A program made the translations under genes and the position numbers. Positions 11,901 through 22,439 of a DNA stretch of 64,000 bases are shown here, piece by piece. This DNA comes from Cornus controversa (lineage: Eukaryota; Streptophyta; Magnoliopsida; Cornales; Cornaceae), in contig CM048845.1 in NCBI GenBank assembly GCA_026545225.1, positions 96,412,533 to 96,476,532 of the forward strand, read 5' to 3'. Under the pieces are notes generated by a model. That model made no database searches and was not told the origin of the DNA. It was given only the letters and a program-made list of their open reading frames with translations. The first letter of the stretch is position 1. Each line of letters begins with the position of its first letter.

Positions 11901-12270
11901 TGCAAACTTCCACAAGCAACCCACACCATGAGCAAGTTCAAGCCATTACCACTTTGAGAAGTGGGAAAATAATTGACAATAAGGTGGGTGAGAAGAAAGA
12001 AGAAGAAAAAGTGACCACAAGTCCAAGTGCTGAAATTCCTTATGAGCCCAAGGCTCCTTTCCCATAACGTTTTCTTGAAGCATCTAAATTGGGGAAGAAA
12101 GGGGACAAACTGCATGACATGATGGAGGTGTTTCACCAAGTGAAGATTAATTTGCCACTCCTTGATGCTATCAAGCAAATTCCTCCTTATGCTAAATTCT
12201 TGAAGGACTTGTGCATTCAGAAAAGGCGTTCTAAAAGCCATGTGCCAAAGAAAGTAATGCTGCCACAACA
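8994..12270 (+). pseudogene. gag: A1 gag, interrupted by a solo LTR
   Basis: Encodes the capsid/nucleocapsid polyprotein. The start is ATG at 8994 (MQVRRSMADPLIPLDPEPE). The frame runs to 9191, is broken by the solo LTR, and resumes at 10631 in the same original frame. The core block includes EDPYKHLDDFIEVCSTTKI, FPFSLKDKAKYWFNSLP and KWQLVQSFHEGLTEANRQMV, matching the retrotransposon gag domain. A CCHC zinc knuckle (C-x2-C-x4-H-x4-C, CEFCSSPMHNVSNC) lies at about 11404. A helical segment follows (SAIEDKLTLTLSKFDKLDSL). In-frame stops are at 10688-10690, 11000-11002, 11015-11017 and 12065-12067. All are consistent with C-to-T changes judged against A2. There is no break before protease, so gag and pol were one frame. 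Confidence 0.9.
9192..10625 (-). mobile_element. Solo LTR (A family) inside A1 gag
   Basis: A 1434-bp LTR in minus orientation, starting TGATTCGTGTGTGAG and ending ACGCCTATCA on the plus strand. It is flanked by the 5-bp duplication ACTAC at 9187-9191 and 10626-10630. The uninterrupted site GGGACTACTATG is seen in A2 at about 24265. No interior is present, so the original element has recombined away between its LTRs. It belongs to the same broad LTR family as A1, so a relative inserted into A1. Confidence 0.95.
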
Positions 12271-14227
12271 AGTAAGTTCAATAATTCAGCAGTGTACTCC
12301 TCCCAAGTACAAAGATCCTGGTGCTCCAACTATCTCATGCATTATTGGGGAGCACCATGTGGATAAAGCTCTTCTTGATTTGGGTGCAAGTGTGAATTTG
12401 CTACCCTATTCAGTTTACTTACAATTGGGCTTGGGAGAATTAAAGCCTACCTCGGTGGTATTGCAATTTGCAGACAGATCAACAAAGCAACCCCGAGGAA
12501 TCATAGAAGATGTGCTCATTAAAGTGGATAAGTTCTACTTTCCTGTTGATTTCATTGTACTTGACACTGAGCCAGTTCACAATCCGAAGAGGCACATTCC
12601 TGTGATCCTTGGTCGACCTTTCTTAGCTACCGCTGATACTTGCATAAATTGTAGGTCGGGGATCATGGATATTTCATTTGGCAACATAAAGGTTAAACTT
12701 AATATTTTCAATGCTGTTGAGAATCCTCCAGATCAGACTGATGTTTTCTTCATGGACTTTGAAGATGTGATTGAATTTACAGATGAATTAAGGGTGCAAG
12801 AAGAACAGAAGGAAAAGAAGGTGTTTGAAGATCAAATTTCTACCATGGTGGTAACTTCTGTATGCACTACACTTTCCAAAACACTTCAGAGGGAGCAATT
12901 GTTTGGAGTGTCCGACAACCCCACACCATGGTATACAGATATTGTGAACTATTTAGCCACGGGAAAAGTGCCAAGAGACTGGACCAAGCGAGAACGTGAT
13001 CGATTCTTCTCTAAAGTTCATCATTACTTTTGGGAGGATCCAGAGTTATTTAAATATTGTCCAGATCAGATTATTCGGCGATGTGTCCCAGACCATGAGT
13101 TTCAAGATATTCTCAAGTTCTGCCATTCATTGGCATGTGGAAGCCACTTCAATGCAAGGAAGATAGCAGCAAAGGTACTTCAATGTGGATTCTTTTGGCC
13201 TTCTCTGTTTCACGATGCATATATTTTCTGTAAAACTTGTGATCGTTGTCAAAGATTGGGTTCGATGTCGAGGCGTGATATGATGCCAATGAACCCCATT
13301 CTGGCGGTGGAGATTTTTGATGTTTGGGGAATTGATTTTATGGGACCTTTTCCACCTTCTTTTGGCTACGAATACATTCTGGTTGGAGTGGATTATGTCT
13401 CCAAGTGGGTGGAGGCCATTGCAACTCGTACCAATGATCACAAGGTGGTAATCAAATTCATGCATGAGAATATTCTGAGTCGATTTGGAATTCCTCGAGC
13501 CTTGATCAGTGATGGTGGTACTCACTTTTGCAATAAATTCTTGAGAGGTTTGCTTGCTAAATATTTAGTGACACATAAGGTGGCGACGCCTTATCATCCT
13601 CAGACAAGTGGGCAAGTAGATCTGTCCAATCGAGAAATTAAGCATGTTCTCGAAAAGACAATGAGACCAGATAGAAGAGATTGGTCATTGCAACTGAGTG
13701 AAGCACTATGGGCATATCGGACTGCTTACAAGACTCCTATCGGTATGTCACCATATCGGTTGGTGTATGGGAAAGCATGTCATCTTCCAGTAGAGATCGA
13801 GCACAAGGCACTCTGGGCAATTCAAAAATTCAATTTTGATACAAAAAGAGCTGGGGAAGAGAGGAAGTTGCAATTGAACGAATTAGAAGAGTTTAGATGT
13901 GATGCTTATGAAAGTTCATGAATTTACAAAGAGAGGACGAAAGCATTTCATGATCGACATATCTCACGAAAGTCCTTCTCTCCAGGTGATAAAGTGTGGC
14001 TCTTCAATTCCAAGCTTCGGTTGTTTCCCAGAAAATTGCGTTCAAGGTGAGATGGACCATTCCAAGTGATTTCGGTTTTTCCTCATGGTGCCGTGGAAAT
14101 TCGAAGCTTTCGAGATAATACTTTAATGAAAGTTAATGGCCAAAGGTTGAAGCATTGTGTGGAAGGATGTGTGCCAAAAAGAGACGTAGAGTCCGTCGAC
14201 TTGACGGATCCCATCTATCTGACTTAA
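12271..14227 (+). pseudogene. pol: A1 pol: protease joined to integrase, no RT or RNase H
   Basis: The protease carries [20 protein letters not shown] (about 12367); DLGAS is the Athila-type active site. It runs through [13 protein letters not shown] and [20 protein letters not shown], then a short acidic linker. The frame then enters [20 protein letters not shown], which in element C lies just downstream of RNase H. Roughly 1.9 kb coding for RT and RNase H is missing without a frame break. The integrase is complete in outline: zinc-binding H-H-C-C ([12 protein letters not shown] ... CKTCDRCQ), catalytic core with [17 protein letters not shown] and NREIKHVLE supplying D, D and E, and a C-terminal [13 protein letters not shown] block. 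In-frame TGA codons lie at 13919-13921 and 14048-14050. The frame ends TAA at 14225-14227. Confidence 0.9.
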
Positions 14228-14480
14228 TCCCTTCGGAGAGTCAATCGTCTCCTATGGACGTTAAATTGTAGGTTCTGTATGTATATCTATACTTTATTTC
14301 CGTTAGTTTTCTTTAATTTTAATTTTTGGTTTTAGTTTTCTTAAGTTTTTCTTCAATTCTAGTTGCATTTTAATGTTTTTTCTTTGAGTTTTTGATGTAT
14401 AAGTTGCTTCCGGAGGATGCCAAGAGGTGTACCGAGGTATTTGGACTCAAGACGGGTGAAAAATCGTGCTCTCGGTCTAC

Positions 14481-14668
14481 CTTGGGCGATGGAGACTCGA
14501 AATTATCAAGGCTCGGTCGAACTTGGGCGATGGAGGGTCAAACAGGTCTTCAGGAGGGGGTCGATCGCCCCAATTGAGGGGGATCGATCGCCCCTCCATA
14601 TTTTCTAAGGATGATCACCACCAGGTGGGCGATCGATCACCCATCCTTGGGGGGATCGATCGCCCAAG
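14481..14668 (+). promoter_or_regulatory. Array of GATCGATC palindromes upstream of the extra ORF
   Basis: Units such as GTCGATCGCCC, GGGATCGATCGCCCC, GGGCGATCGATCACCC and GGGGATCGATCGCCC cluster at 14556-14668. Weaker CTTGGGCGATGG units precede them. Most contain the palindrome CGATCG or GATCGATC flanked by G and C runs. The array ends about 30 bp before a TATA-like box. Equivalent arrays occupy the same slot in elements Y and C. A protein-binding promoter array is inferred, not shown. Confidence 0.65.
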
Positions 14669-14698
14669 GTAATTTTTGGGCTGGCCGAGACCATCTTC

Positions 14699-14707
14699 TA
14701 TATAAGG
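14699..14707 (+). promoter_or_regulatory. TATA-like box of a putative internal promoter
   Basis: TATATAAGG lies 31 bp after the palindrome array and about 410 bp before the extra ORF start at 15116. It matches a plant TATA box. Position relative to the array is the main support; transcription from it is inferred. Confidence 0.55.
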
Positions 14708-15115
14708 ACTCCTTCTCCAATTGTAAAGCTACCACATGCATCCTAAGCCTCTTTGAACTCCAATTCAAGTCCTACATCATCCGAAAAACTAATTTCTTCA
14801 ATTAGTGAGTATTGAACAAGAATTCAACATTGATCATCATCAACTTTAACATCAAATTGGATCAAAAATCACTACTTCTCAAAGGAAGCTCTCACTTTTT
14901 CAAGTTCAACATCAAAGTAAGTGAAGTTTTTCTTTGAAGAAATTGTTCAAATCTTTTTGAGGGCTTTTGAAGACCAAGTTTGGGGGATCAATTTGGTGCA
15001 TTCATTTGTTCAATTTGGGTGGAAAAATTGTCAAAAAGAGGAGGTTGAAGGGTACAAGTTAATTCTGCACACCAAGTGTTCGATTTAATTCCTCAACCAC
15101 ACTTTTTCTACTTCT

Positions 15116-16339
15116 ATGGCACCCAAAAGAGCAAGTCACCAAGGTGCTTCAAGTTCACATAATCCTCGCCGAGCGAGGCATGATCCGACCACAGGTTCTT
15201 CACGATCTCACCGAGAAGGTGTTCAAGAGAGATAGCATCCAAGGGCGTTGAACTTTGAAACCACGTTTGACATAGCCGAACTTTATGGTATGTTTCCTGA
15301 GACACGATGGGGGATTTTCGACATCCGTCGTCGTCGGTCGGCATCCATTTTTGTTCCACTCTTATCTACCATTTACCCGAGGCTTGTCAAGGTATTTTAT
15401 CAGAACTTAATGCTGAAACCTGATGAGCGGGATGTGCTTACTTCTTCCGTAGATGGAACAATAGTTCGAGTGGACATGTCATCCATTGCCATTGCCATGG
15501 GTTGTCCTCATGAATGCCCAGCTGATTTATCTCATATCTATACTCCTTTACCCGACGAGTTGTCGGTGGGCAATGTGGTTGCACGTTTGTTTGCCAACCA
15601 ATTTTTTAGGCCGAAAAGGAATGCAGCTTCAAAGTCTTCAATGCCAAATCATTTATGGTTCCTTGACGCTGTTCTACTCAAGAATGTATGTCCAATTGGA
15701 CATAAAACCGAAAGACGTCAAGAGTTCCTTCGATCATTATATGCTATACATTTTGGGCATTGGCTGTCATTCCCACAGATTGTTTGGGGCCAGATGGAGA
15801 AGTTCTATTCCAAGGTTGTGGCCAAGGCACCAGACAGTGCAAGTGACTGGGAGTTTTCATTCCCTACTATTATTCACCAGTTGCTTGTGGCACAGGGGTA
15901 TGCAGTCCATGAGGACGAGCTTGCCTTTTCACATGATCTTCATTATGGCACGCATGACTGGAACCTGAGTCGATCTCATATGCACCAGAGAGTCATAGCG
16001 GCGCCTGGTGAGGTATCTCGGTTGGCCCAGGGAGGAGAGCATGTAGATATACCACCACCGGTGGAAGATCCAGAGGAGATGGAGGCTGAGGAAGAGGAAG
16101 TGCATGCACAGGCTGGTGGCCATGATTATCAATATTTAGAAGGGCAGATTGCTGGGTTAACAGCCCAGTTTGGCACCTTACAGACAGAGGTCTCCACACA
16201 ATTTGGAGCAATGAGAACAGAGATGGCGGATCACTTTCGTGACACTCGCCAAGAGCAACTAGAGATGAGGAGGATGATGCGTGCACTGATGCACCAAGCA
16301 AACTTGGATCCGGATGCTCAGTCACCACCACATCTTTGA
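15116..16339 (+). pseudogene. A1 extra ORF in the env position (Athila ORF family)
   Basis: Starts at ATG 15116 (MAPKRASHQGASSSHNPRRA). An in-frame TAG at 15233-15235 follows residue 39, and an open frame then continues to TGA at 16337-16339, about 407 codons in all. The middle contains HLWFLDAVLLKNVCPIGHKT and IVWGQMEKFY, matching FWFLDTVLIKNACPLQHVAE and LIWGQMFKVW in the element C ORF. This identifies the Athila-type ORF family annotated in plants as ATHILA ORF-1 or putative plant transposon protein. An acidic stretch (PEEMEAEEEEV) is followed by a coiled coil with repeated aromatic and Leu spacing (LTAQFGTLQTEVSTQFGAM). No signal peptide or membrane segment is visible, so an envelope role is not supported. 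Function unknown. Confidence 0.75.
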
Positions 16340-17970
16340 TAGGGAGGTAACCATCTATTGTATTTTTTTTTATTTTATTTTTAGTTTTTATTTTGCTTTT
16401 TATTTTTCTTTTTGTAGTTAGATTCTTATTATAAAAAAAAAAATTGAAAAATGAAAAAAAAAATATATTTTTTTTTTAGGATTTTACTTTTTCATATTTA
16501 TTTTCACCCATACTATTTCACTTGATCTTTGGGGTATAGTGGTTTGTTTTGACAGGTTATAACATCCAAGTTTGGGGGTGTGCTTTCATTGCCTTCATGC
16601 TAGTGGTGTACTCTATTTTCTTTCCACTACTCTGAATTTTTGGTAACATCGTTCTTACTCTTCTCTATGCTTTAATTGGGTGTCCATTGAGGACAATGTA
16701 CAGTTTAAGTTTGGGGGTAAGACGATGCCTATTTTTGTGCTTTAATGTAATATGGGGAAAAATTTGTGTGAAATTCTTTTTGTATTAGGATTTTATTTTA
16801 TTTTATTTTCTTAGTTTGTTTTTTATTTTATTTTGTTTTGTTTTTAGATAGAATGTTTTGACATTATTCAAAAGATTAATACCTTATGTAGGTGCATAAC
16901 TTGCAAATTTTGAGTATGTTTTAAATTTTTGGAAATTATGGTTTGAATTATGTGGTTTTAATCATGGTTTGCAATAACATGTTTTGGAGTGATTAATTTT
17001 AGTTCCCTTACATGCACAAACACACTAGCATAATTTTGTGAGGTATAAACTTTGGTTTTGAGTTATTTAGTTACATATGCTTGATATTAATTAGTATCTC
17101 TTGAGAATGAGTACCGATGATGTGTTATACTTGACTTCAATGAAAAAGAAAAGAAGTGGAAAAAGAGAAAGAAAAAAAAGTGATGAATAAGCAAAGCAAT
17201 TTGATCCTTTTCATGAGTAACCGGGCCTCTATGCCTCAGGAAGCACGGAGTGTTCGCGTCAAAAGTGAAAGGGTGAGAAAAGATGAGCATTGGTTGTCTT
17301 GATTTGTAGCCTGACTGATTTGAGTAATTTGGTCTTCGGGGTATCTTAAAGCCTAGTGCCCTAAAGCCATTTGGTTTGGGAGTCACTGACTGAAAGCTTG
17401 CTACATGGATTTTTCAGAAAGCTTAATAGATTAAGACATTGCACAACCAATAAAGTAATGAAAAAAAAAATGAAAAAGTCATGTATGCATGTTGGGAAGT
17501 ATGATTTCAATAAGGAGAGCTAGTGAGTTGATGGGGTATGTGCCTTAATATATTCAGAGCTGGGTTATGCTAAATGAGATAACTGCTAGTTCACTTTACA
17601 CGAGGGAGCTAGAGTTGATTATTTTGAAATATGTTGATGTGAATTATGCATGGGGACCATTGCTTTGAATTGTAGAATTTGAAAGTTTGAAATTATTCTT
17701 AAATGCAAGTTTGTAACTATGTATTGTAATATTCTTCTTGAATTAATGTTGAAACAGAATTTTGAATGTTTGTGGGTACCATTTCTGAAAATCCTGACGA
17801 GACTATACTCGTCCACTAGGGGGAACCTAGGGGTTTAAAGGCTTGTTGCATATGCTAAATGCAATCGTTTCTCCCACGAAAGTGGAGTTGGGTAGTTTAG
17901 TTGGTATTTGTTAGTTTCTTGAATGTTTTAGTTTTGTTTTATTCTATTGCTAAGGGACTAGCAATATGTA
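16340..17970 (+). other. A1 3' untranslated region
   Basis: About 1.6 kb without a credible gene. It holds T-rich and A-rich runs (16370-16500), several AGTTTGGGGGT copies (about 16568 and 16706) resembling the polypurine tract, an A/G-rich tract (17141-17180), a block from about 17281 to 17400 that is conserved in Y, and two hairpins near 17800. The purine-rich tract recurs at a similar place in C, X and Y. Confidence 0.7.
17796..17864 (+). other. Two small hairpins upstream of the polypurine tract
   Basis: First hairpin: GACGAG / CTCGTC with a six-base loop ACTATA (17796-17813). Second: TTGCAT / ATGCAA with a seven-base loop (17846-17864). Close relatives lie at the same place in Y (about 53530-53600) and X (split by the Y insertion at 28106/61218). 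Conservation between families with diverged flanks suggests an RNA or DNA structure with a role in the element. Confidence 0.6.
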
Positions 17971-17982
17971 AGTTTGGGGGTG
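17971..17982 (+). other. A1 polypurine tract
   Basis: AGTTTGGGGGTG lies immediately before the 3' LTR. It is the expected primer for plus-strand DNA synthesis. Confidence 0.9.
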
Positions 17983-19502
17983 TGGTAGGCGTTGAATGTT
18001 ATACATTCTAGCCTCTTAACTTATGTATTTTATTCTCTTAGTGATAGATTATTTTGTGATTTTACTTTGTTTTAGTGTTTTCTGTATTTTCAGGGCCTTA
18101 ATGATTATTTCAGTTAAAACCAAGCTTTTGGGCTTTTAAAGAAGACATCCAAGATGGTGAGATGAAGCCTACATCAAGGAGATTCACTCAACCATTTATT
18201 TCAACTCAAATCAGCCCAAGAAAGAGGTCCAAGAGAATTACAACTGCTAAAGAAGGTTTCGGGCCTGAAGCCCAAATCTGCGCATAATACAGTCTTAATC
18301 CCGTTTTGGAAAATGGACCAGAAGTCTTATTTTCGAGTCTCAAATCGACATTATTTTTGCAAATGGTTGAACGAAATTTGATTCTGCACACTTTTGTATT
18401 TCACAAAAATTCTGTAAATTGGACTTCTAGTGGGTCAAAAGTTGGGCCGAAGTCAGCAGAAAAAACCCACCTGATTAGTGCTGCGGGAAACCCTAATTTA
18501 TTCCTAATTGGAGTAGGACTTTGGTGTATTCTCTTGGGGAATAAAGGGAGGACTTGGATGCTGAATTGGGGGATTGGAGAGACAGAGAGAACAGAGCTTG
18601 GAGAGTCTGGGAAGGCTGAGAAGAGAACAGAAACATATTGCAGAGCCATTGGAGAACAAAGTCATACGCGTAATTCAGAAAGATGATGTCTTCTTCCTCA
18701 ACAGTTGAAGCTTCTTCTTCTACCATGAGCGGCTAGTTCATCCACTAGGGTTTTGATGTAGCCCTAACAAAGCATCAATGGTTTGATTGTTTTAATTATT
18801 GGGGACCTTTATATACATGCATAGATTGTGTAATTCAGAGGATTCTTATTATAGAATTGAGCAATAAAAGTCTTGTAAATTCAGTTTCAATGATTTCTTA
18901 TCTTGTCTTAGATATTTAGTTGTTGTTATTGAACTCAATCTCTCTTGTTTTTTGTGATCATGAGAGGGATTATTACACAATGGTAATCACTGAATATATT
19001 GCTATGAGCTTTGATGGATAATGCCTAGAGAAGATGAACCATACTGCACCCTAGATTAGAGTAGTTAGGCAGATGGCCCATGCCAATCGAAGATAGTCCA
19101 TGGCTTAGCCTTAATCATATGTTATCTTCTTGACGGATGAAGGTGAGCTTGTAGCCACCGACACCACTTATGCATGATGTAATTCCCCATAGTTGACTCA
19201 ATTGACCATTGATTGTGGAGTTAGTGGTGAAGTCAAACACCCTAGATTTCTCTCATATTATCTTCACTATTTGTTTTACTTTGATTTATTTTATTTTCCT
19301 TTTTAATTAATTTAGTTTAAAAATCAGAATTCTTTTCTTATAAATTTAATTAGAATTAATTCAGTATTCCAACTCATCAGACCATAATCCCTGAGGTACG
19401 ATACCCCTTTCGATAGCCCTATTCTGCAAGGAATTCGTTCTATTGCGAAGTGTGAAATTTTTTAATTGATATACTTTTTGAGTCACACTCACACACGAAT
19501 CA
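17983..19502 (+). repeat. A1 3' LTR
   Basis: 1520 bp, starting TGGTAGGCGTTGAATG and ending CACACACGAATCA. It is followed by the target duplication CATAA. Its ORFs mirror those of the 5' LTR and are not genes. Confidence 0.95.
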
Positions 19503-20690
19503 CATAACTCTGTTACCTTAGTTAGAGCTAATCAATCAACCACACCTTGTACCTTCTGATGATCCATCTAGATAATGCCCTTACTAACCCAATGCCCCAA
19601 GAACATGGTCTCATCGCGGTAGAACTCACACTTTTCATTCTTGATAAAAAGATGGTGCTCTTTAAGTTGCGAGAACACCTTTCTTAGATAACGCAGTGAT
19701 TCTCCAAAGATTTGCTGTATATCACAATGTCATCTAAGTATACCACAATGAACTGATCAATGTACTCGTAGAATACATCGTTCATTAAATTGAAGAATGT
19801 AGTCGGGGCATTAGTTAACCCAAACGACATTACAAGGAACTAAGATGAGCCATAACGTGTCACACAAGTAGTTTTGGATTCATCTCCTTCTGCAATTCTG
19901 ACTTGCCAATACCCTTCATGCAATTCTAATTTGGTAAAGTAAGAGGCTCTTGACAACTGGTTAAACAAATTTGCAGCATTGGGAATGGGATACTTGTTTT
20001 TCACAGTGACCTTATTAAGAGCTCTGTAGTCGACACACATTCTCATGGACCCGTTTTACTTTTACTGAAATAAGACCGGAGCTTTAGAGGGCTGAATCAA
20101 ACCTGTATCTAGCAACTCATTCAACTGCTTCTTTAACTCCACCAGTTCTGAAGGAGCCATACGGTACAGTGCTTGGGCTGGGGGCCTTGTGCCAGGCTCC
20201 AACTCAATCTTGTGGTCAACTGCACACTTTGGGGGTAGCTTCTTGGGGAGTTCTATGGGTGTAACATCAGAAAACTCACCAAGAATGTCTGCAACTATAT
20301 CCAGGACTTCAGCATGTACATCTAGTTTAATCTTAATTAGGGCTGCAAAATAAGTATATTCTCCCTTCTTTATTCCTGCTTTCACTTGTAAAGCAGAAAG
20401 TGTGCCTTTACCTTTGTTATCTTTGCAATGCACCTTGTAAACTATCGGTACAAAACACATGCATTGCTCATCTGCAATCAGCATCCCACCTAAGTGTGGC
20501 ATTAGTGCCACCTTTGCCTTTAAGAAGAATTCATTGTCAAGGATTACATCAAAATCATCTAATGGCACTGCCATAAAACTAACCTTACATTCCTACTCTC
20601 CATTTTGAGTATGGCAGAAGCCATGCTCTGCACAGGTTTGGCTTCTGAATTGACCGCCTTGATCTTGTTTGTCACTCCCTGATTTTTGAC
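19503..20690 (-). pseudogene. Chromovirus pol remnant: protease end and RT
   Basis: Continuation of the pol frame broken at 7329 by A1. Minus-strand frames encode the end of protease (VPLDDFDVILDNEFFLKAKV, near 20570) and the RT start (PPAQALYRMAPSELVELKKQ). They continue with MRMCVDYRALNKVTVKNKYP at about 20040 and the RT catalytic box VVYLDD near 19735. Stops and small frameshifts separate the pieces. No gag is found: the homology ends near 20690, where an unrelated LTR leader begins. The chromovirus therefore lost its 5' part by deletion or replacement. Confidence 0.8.
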
Positions 20691-21875
20691 TCCTAGAAAC
20701 CAAGGGCGATTAAGTCATAACCCACACTTTTAATCACAATTACTCTTCTTGATATCATGCTTTGATACCAATCTCTTACGCCTCGATTGTCGGGTCATGA
20801 CGCATCGCGGAAGCCTTTACAATACCATCACCAATTCTTTATCTCATTCATAATTTTTATAACAAAACGGAAGCTTTACAATTTCGTCATGGGCCCCTAA
20901 GTAGAACACATGAACTATCAATACTCAACAATACATTTCTAAGCTCACATTTAGGTTGGGTCGGCTAATGGATGTCCCACCAGCTGGTTGCAAGTTGGGC
21001 AATCCATCGGTTGGCTACCCCTCACAAACACTTAAACATGCTTATAAGACATTTTCACAAACACATAAGTGTCACATTCATACATATACATGAATATACA
21101 TAATTCTTCACAATTCAATTCATGCATACTAATATAATCATCTAAGGCAATTATACACATATAATTACATCAATTAATCAAAGAGAATTCAATAAGTGGT
21201 ATAATTAAGCATGCTTTACAATTAAAAAATATCTAATTAATCCACATAACCAATTGGTTGCCTTAACAACCAATATGCTCACAAAAACTCCGGATTCTAT
21301 GGGTTAGGTATCCTTACCTCAATTTGGAATAACTTCTAAATAATTTTTTTTTTCAATTCTCTCAAAAACTAACTCTCTCTAAAATTGATTCTGGACCGAT
21401 CAAACTCGAGCTCTCAACGCGTAGACCGTTTCTCTCTTCTTCGGAGAACTCTAATTATGGAGCTAATTAAGTCCATCAAAATCAATGGAAAAGGGAAGAA
21501 GAAGATGTTACTATATATATATATTGATTAATACAAAACTGATTTCGTAGCACGTTAAATATTTTATTTAAGCTAATATTCAAATTTGGAGTCATTTAGA
21601 CACTTTCAGATTTTTTGGACCCACGGGGCCAGACTAGGCCCTAGTCAACTGGATCCGAAAAAATTAACTTTTGTCAAACGCTTCAAATTTTTTTTTCAAG
21701 CCTTAAATAAGTTCTTTAAACATGTATTTTAAATTTAAAACACATGTATAATTATTTAAAGTATTAATACGATAATAAATGAAAACAGACAAAATGGTCA
21801 TGGTTCTTACAACCTACCCAGCTTAAAAGGATTTTGTCCTCGAAATCAGGCCATAGCTGAATGAAACAAGTCTAG
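20691..21875 (-). repeat. Gypsy fragment: pol end, LTR, primer site (minus)
   Basis: On the minus strand a short pol tail (WPDFEDKILLSW, near 21850-21815) is followed by an LTR starting TGTAAGAACCATGACC at 21811 and ending near 20773. Next comes TTGGTATCAAAGC, a tRNA-Met-type primer site, and about 70 bp of leader before the chromovirus protease. A pol end before an LTR and a primer site after it is the layout of a shared LTR in a tandem element, or of a recombination between two elements. No coding region survives. Confidence 0.6.
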
Positions 21876-22439
21876 TGATAAGCGTTGAATGTTATAAATT
21901 CTCGCATCTTTACTTATATATCTTGATTCCATAACTCCACATATTGTATAGTTTTTACGTGTTTTTATGTTTTTGATGAGTTTAAGTTCAAACTCAGAAT
22001 GTGGCGTAATTCGACTCCTTTATTAGTTCAACAATGCATTCTTAATTCCTATCATCCTTCATGGAGAATATACATTAAGGAATAGTAAATGGTAGGTCAA
22101 GACCGGAGTCAAAAAGTTAAAAAGTTGAAAATCTGCAGAAGAAGGAAGATCGATGCATCGAAGTCCATACTTCGATGTATCGCCCGAACCTACTGAAGAT
22201 ATTTTCTCCATTTGCCACTTATCTAATTTTTCTTGGATAAAGCCTTGCACAAAATTTTTATGATATTTTGAGCCTCAGATCAATTATATAGCTATAGAAT
22301 ATGTAATAGAAAAATACACACAATTCTTATAATAGAGAGCATAGTTTAGAATTCTAGAGAGAGAAAGTGAAGTTTTAGAGAGGGAAAGCTTAAAAGAGGG
22401 CTTTGTAAGGCCTTGAAGAGCATCTTGAGCATGGGACCA
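21876..22439 (+). repeat. Truncated LTR of a third Athila-type family
   Basis: Starts TGATAAGCGTTGAATG, like the A LTRs, then diverges. It contains GATCGATGCATCGAAG and CTTCGATGTATCGCCCG, palindrome-rich units like those in the element C LTR. It is cut at 22439 by the insertion of A2. The five bases before A2, GACCA (22435-22439), should be its target duplication, but the other end of A2 is outside the window. Confidence 0.65.

Larger units (their letters stand above)
7330..19502 (+). mobile_element. Element A1: Athila-type LTR retrotransposon lacking RT/RNase H
   Basis: A complete insertion of 12,173 bp. Both LTRs are 1520 bp, and the 5-bp target site duplication CATAA lies at 7325-7329 and 19503-19507. 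Order: LTR, tRNA-Asp primer site, gag, protease, integrase, palindrome array plus TATA-like box, extra ORF, long 3' UTR, polypurine tract, LTR. Reverse transcriptase and RNase H, normally between protease and integrase, are absent, and the reading frame is continuous across the gap. The element inserted into the RT region of a minus-strand chromovirus. By eye the LTRs differ at a few tens of positions, so the insertion is not very recent. At least six in-frame stops occur in gag-pol and one in the extra ORF. Element A2 has the same structure. Confidence 0.9.
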
